From JBOHPP01 sp050731755 (lineage in GTDB: Bacteria > Methylomirabilota > Methylomirabilia > Rokubacteriales > CSP1-6): a DNA stretch of 27,074 bases. The stretch covers positions 1 through 27,074 of the forward strand of contig JBOHPP010000020.1 of the NCBI GenBank assembly GCA_050731755.1. The letters run 5' to 3'. The notes beneath the pieces are model-generated. The model searched no databases. It saw only the letters and a program-made list of their open reading frames with translations, and was not told the origin of the DNA. Position 1 is the first letter of the stretch; every line of letters starts with the position of its first letter. The translations under genes were made by a program, and so were the position numbers. Positions 25,837-27,074 of the stretch are shown here, piece after piece.

Positions 25837-25841
25837 AGGTC

Positions 25842-26212
25842 GCGCCAGAGAAGGCTGGACGGTCGCCGGCCGCGGTGACGCGGCGGGAGGAAAGTCCGGG
25901 CTCCGCAGGGCAGGGTGCTGGGTAACGCCCAGGGGGGGCAACCCCACGGACCAGTGCCACAGAAAACAGACCGCCGTCCGCGAGGGCGGTAAGGGTGAAA
26001 CGGTGAGGTAAGAGCTCACCAGCGGCGCGGGTGACCGCGCCGGCTCGGCAAACCCCACCCGGAGCAAGGCCGAATAGGAGCGCAACGAGGTGGCCCGCCT
26101 CGCGCTCGGGTCAGGCCGCTTGAGACGCCGGGCAACCGGCGCCCTAGAGAAATGACCGTCGGGAGCCAGTCATGGCTCCGACAGGACCCGGCTTACACGC
26201 CTTCTCTGGCGT
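25842..26212 (+). ncRNA. rnpB: RNase P RNA, bacterial type A
   Basis: Catalytic RNA that trims the 5' leader of tRNA precursors. The ends form a perfect 13-base-pair P1 helix (25843-25855 with 26199-26211). The universally conserved P4 region is present: GAGGAAAGTCCGGGCTCC at 25887-25904, pairing with ACAGGACCCGGCTTAC at 26181-26196. Other signatures are CACAGAAAACAGACCGCC around 25958-25975, AAGGGTGAAACGGTGAGGTAAGAGCTCACC around 25991-26020, GCAAACCCCACCCGGAGCAAG around 26048-26068 and the AGAGAAATGACCG stretch near 26145-26158. Exact ends are estimated from P1. The tRNA genes in this window are among its likely substrates. Confidence 0.96.
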
Positions 26213-26216
26213 TTTT
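26197..26216 (+). terminator. Intrinsic terminator of rnpB
   Basis: ACGCC (26197-26201), loop TTCTCT, GGCGT (26208-26212), then TTTT to 26216. The stem is only 5 base pairs and uses the same bases as the 3' strand of helix P1, so the two structures exclude each other. It also ends transcription before the convergent SDR gene, whose stop codon is at 26227. Confidence 0.7.
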
Positions 26217-26226
26217 CTTCCGGCCC

Positions 26227-26979
26227 TCACTGCGCCGTCCACCCGCCGTCGATCACCAGCTCGCTGCCGGTCATCCAGGCGGCCTCGTCCGAGGCCAGGT
26301 AGAGAACGCCATAGGCGATCTCCTCGGGCTGGCCGTACCGGCCGAGCGGGATACGCGATAGCATCAGTTGGTACTGCGCCGGGTCGGCCCGGCGCCGTTC
26401 CGTCATCGCCGTCACGACGGGCCCGGGATGGACCGAGTTGGCCCGGATGCCGTCACGCGCGTACTGGAGCGCGGTTACCTTCGTGAGGAGCCGCACGGCG
26501 CCCTTCGAGGCGGAATACTGCGGGCTGGTATTGTCGGTGCCGACCAGGCCCAGCTGAGACGAGATGTTGACGATCGAGCCGCCGCCGGCCCGGCGCATCG
26601 CCGGGATGGCGGCCTTCGTCCCCAGGAACACGCCCTTGGCGTTGACCTCCATCACGCGGTCCCAGGCCTCGATCGTCGTATCCTCCACGCGGCTGGCACC
26701 GCTGATGCCGGCGTTGTTCACCAGGATGTCGAGCTTGCCGAAGCGGCTCACGGCAGTCTCCACGGCGCGTTGCCAGTCGGCCTCGCTGGTGACGTCGAGG
26801 CGCACGAAGACGCCCTCGCCACTCTTCGCGCGAATGTCGGCCTCGACCTCGCGGCCCTCCTTGTCCAGGATGTCGCCGATGACTACCCGCGCGCCTTCGC
26901 GGGCGAAGAGCCGGGCCTCGGCCGCTCCCATGCCGCGAGCGCCACCGCTGATGAGCGCCACCTTCCCAGCGAGTCTCAT
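26227..26979 (-). CDS. Short-chain dehydrogenase/reductase (SDR family)
   Basis: NAD(P)-dependent classical SDR of 250 residues. The cofactor loop is GGARGMG (12-18), D36 in VVIGDILD favours NAD(H), NNAG lies at 88-91, and the catalytic set is N113 (EVNAKG), S141 (NISSQ), Y155 and K159 (YSASKG). The usual PGPVVTAM segment and the WMTGSELVIDGGWTAQ end are present. The substrate cannot be told; family members with this ending include cyclohexanol, steroid and 3-oxoacyl reductases. GGAGGGG lies 4 bases before the ATG at 26977-26979. It stands alone, convergent with rnpB, with no partner gene in view. Confidence 0.92.
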   Translation of the reverse strand: MRLAGKVALISGGARGMGAAEARLFAREGARVVIGDILDKEGREVEADIRAKSGEGVFVRLDVTSEADWQRAVETAVSRFGKLDILVNNAGISGASRVEDTTIEAWDRVMEVNAKGVFLGTKAAIPAMRRAGGGSIVNISSQLGLVGTDNTSPQYSASKGAVRLLTKVTALQYARDGIRANSVHPGPVVTAMTERRRADPAQYQLMLSRIPLGRYGQPEEIAYGVLYLASDEAAWMTGSELVIDGGWTAQ

Positions 26980-27002
26980 GTCACCCCTCCACGTCCGTTT
27001 CC

Positions 27003-27058
27003 TTGTAGCGAGTGCCGCGAGGCCGGCTTGAGCCGTGGGTGGCCTGTTCCAGGTGCGC
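27003..27058 (+). repeat. Dispersed repeat, copy B
   Basis: Second copy of the 56-bp repeat at 24291-24346, in the same orientation, 52 of 56 positions alike. Here CGGCTTGAGCCG is a near-palindrome inside an AGGCC...GGCCT pair. It lies upstream of the SDR gene, 23 bases before its ATG, and the window ends 16 bases later, so any following tandem units cannot be judged. Confidence 0.85.
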
Positions 27059-27074
27059 CGTGCTTCATTCTAGC

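Overview
This 27 kb window is a gene-dense, high-G+C stretch of a bacterial chromosome that encodes almost only housekeeping functions. I see no phage, transposase, CRISPR or plasmid genes. Two lipobox lipoproteins, one LolB-like and one TPR, point to a Gram-negative cell. The mix of a CIRCE-controlled groESL operon, MutS2, a K+-dependent-type membrane pyrophosphatase and an MrfAB repair pair is not that of an enteric bacterium. A deep-branching high-G+C lineage such as Rokubacteria/Methylomirabilota or a deltaproteobacterial relative would fit; this placement is inference from gene content, base composition and order, not from a database match.

Layout. At the left edge groES and groEL run leftward from a promoter with a perfect CIRCE operator; groEL is cut by the window edge. 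Divergent from them is a D-2-hydroxyacid dehydrogenase followed by an orphan Fe3+/polyamine-type ABC ATPase (1590-3628). Leftward again, mrfA and mrfB (4915-7278 and 3633-4931) form a translationally coupled helicase/exonuclease pair, the family of a mitomycin-repair system in Bacillus. A VanZ-family membrane protein (7398-8000) and a leftward RlmD/RumA-type rRNA methyltransferase (8028-9392) follow.

From 9491 to 26212 everything is rightward. The block TPR lipoprotein, LolB-like lipoprotein, ispE, tRNA-Gln, prs, rplY, pth repeats the order I recall from Pseudomonas aeruginosa (PA4667-lolB-ipk-tRNA-Gln-prs-rplY-pth). It joins outer-membrane lipoprotein work, isoprenoid precursor synthesis, PRPP supply and translation. 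Then come hppA and the macromolecular-synthesis group rpsU, mutS2, dnaG, rpoD, with mutS2 placed between rpsU and dnaG. tRNA-Met, a repeat-rich spacer, a C4 zinc-ribbon coiled-coil protein, rnhA and the RNase P RNA gene rnpB complete the run. A leftward SDR oxidoreductase and a second copy of a dispersed repeat end the window.

The points most worth a second look are: (1) a DUF721/DciA-like domain fused without a stop to a TPR lipoprotein, with the lipobox at residue 165; (2) a 56-bp dispersed repeat present twice, one copy running into 36-bp tandem repeats between tRNA-Met and the zinc-ribbon gene; (3) a palindrome-rich linker and an altered LDLRG motif in MutS2; (4) a second, well-spaced ribosome site that would give GroES a 32-residue N-terminal tail; and (5) an rnpB 3' end whose terminator hairpin competes with helix P1. 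I do not see a clearly new multi-gene system.
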